From Magnetominusculus dajiuhuensis (GTDB lineage Bacteria > Nitrospirota > Thermodesulfovibrionia > Thermodesulfovibrionales > Magnetobacteriaceae): 20,635 nucleotides of DNA. The translations under genes were made by a program, and so were the position numbers. The notes beneath the pieces are model-generated. The model was given only the letters and a program-made list of their open reading frames with translations. It ran no database searches and was not told the DNA's origin. Position 1 is the first letter of the stretch. Each line of letters starts with the position of its first letter. The stretch is taken from the NCBI RefSeq assembly GCF_046044395.1, contig NZ_JBJUSG010000060.1, positions 1 to 20,635 on the forward strand, given 5' to 3'. Positions 20,609 to 20,635 of this stretch are shown in pieces.

Positions 20609-20635
20609 TCTGTCATTCCTGCGAAACATACATGA
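20609..20635. repeat. Partial intergenic repeat at the window edge
   Basis: TCTGTCATTCCTGCGAAACA resembles one arm of the widespread GTCATTCCTGCGAAAGCAGG-type intergenic repeats and is cut by the window edge or degenerate. No gene is visible here. Confidence 0.3.

Overview
The window reads as a chromosomal segment of a Gram-negative bacterium. It carries Tat and outer-membrane-type proteins, periplasmic binding proteins, a Spy/CpxP-like protein under an ECF sigma module, an rpsF-ssb-rpsR operon and a bacterial type A RNase P RNA. Two DUF507 genes beside the ribosomal operon, a stand-alone Uma2 gene, an LA_3696-like coiled-coil protein and multi-domain dCache/PAS/GAF histidine kinases point to the Nitrospirota or Desulfobacterota-like groups. 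That placement is an inference from gene content. No CRISPR array, tRNA, transposase, prophage or integrase was found.

Layout. (1) Bases 1-9050, minus strand: two tandem paralogous two-gene cassettes, each a periplasmic substrate-binding protein followed by a membrane histidine kinase, with a 4-base ATGA overlap in both. The first kinase (1193 aa) equals the second (816 aa) plus two inserted blocks of PAS modules. The pairs share an upstream promoter element and a leader repeat. The upstream-lying copy is flanked by inverted copies of a composite intergenic repeat. No ABC permease, ATPase or response regulator is present. (2) 9130-11437, plus strand: tatA, a two-domain ChrA-type transporter, and an outer-membrane-type gene broken by a one-base frameshift. 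(3) 11439-11956: a 22-bp tandem repeat, a small two-helix membrane protein and a perfect G/C hairpin. (4) 11944-13961, minus strand: rpsF-ssb-rpsR followed without a break by two DUF507 genes and an HNH nuclease gene. (5) 14162-15803, plus strand: a ParA-type ATPase, an overlapping small protein that may be its partner, and rnpB. (6) 15862-17253, minus strand: two accessory genes (hendecad coiled-coil membrane protein, Uma2 nuclease) that share an unusual promoter geometry suggesting leaderless mRNAs, separated by hairpin repeats. (7) 17427-18536, plus strand: a radical SAM protein with its extra cysteine cluster at the N terminus. (8) 18559-20582, minus strand: an ECF sigma factor, a small one-helix anti-sigma candidate and an anchored CnrX/Spy-like sensor, preceded by a secreted Spy-like gene with its own terminator and an ECF-type promoter.

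How it may work together. The strongest candidates for an undescribed system are the duplicated binding-protein/kinase pairs (split periplasmic sensor plus kinase, with no transporter). Next are the ParA/partner/rnpB unit and the CnrH-CnrY-CnrX-like sigma module with a secreted Spy target. All functional links are inferred from sequence and position only.
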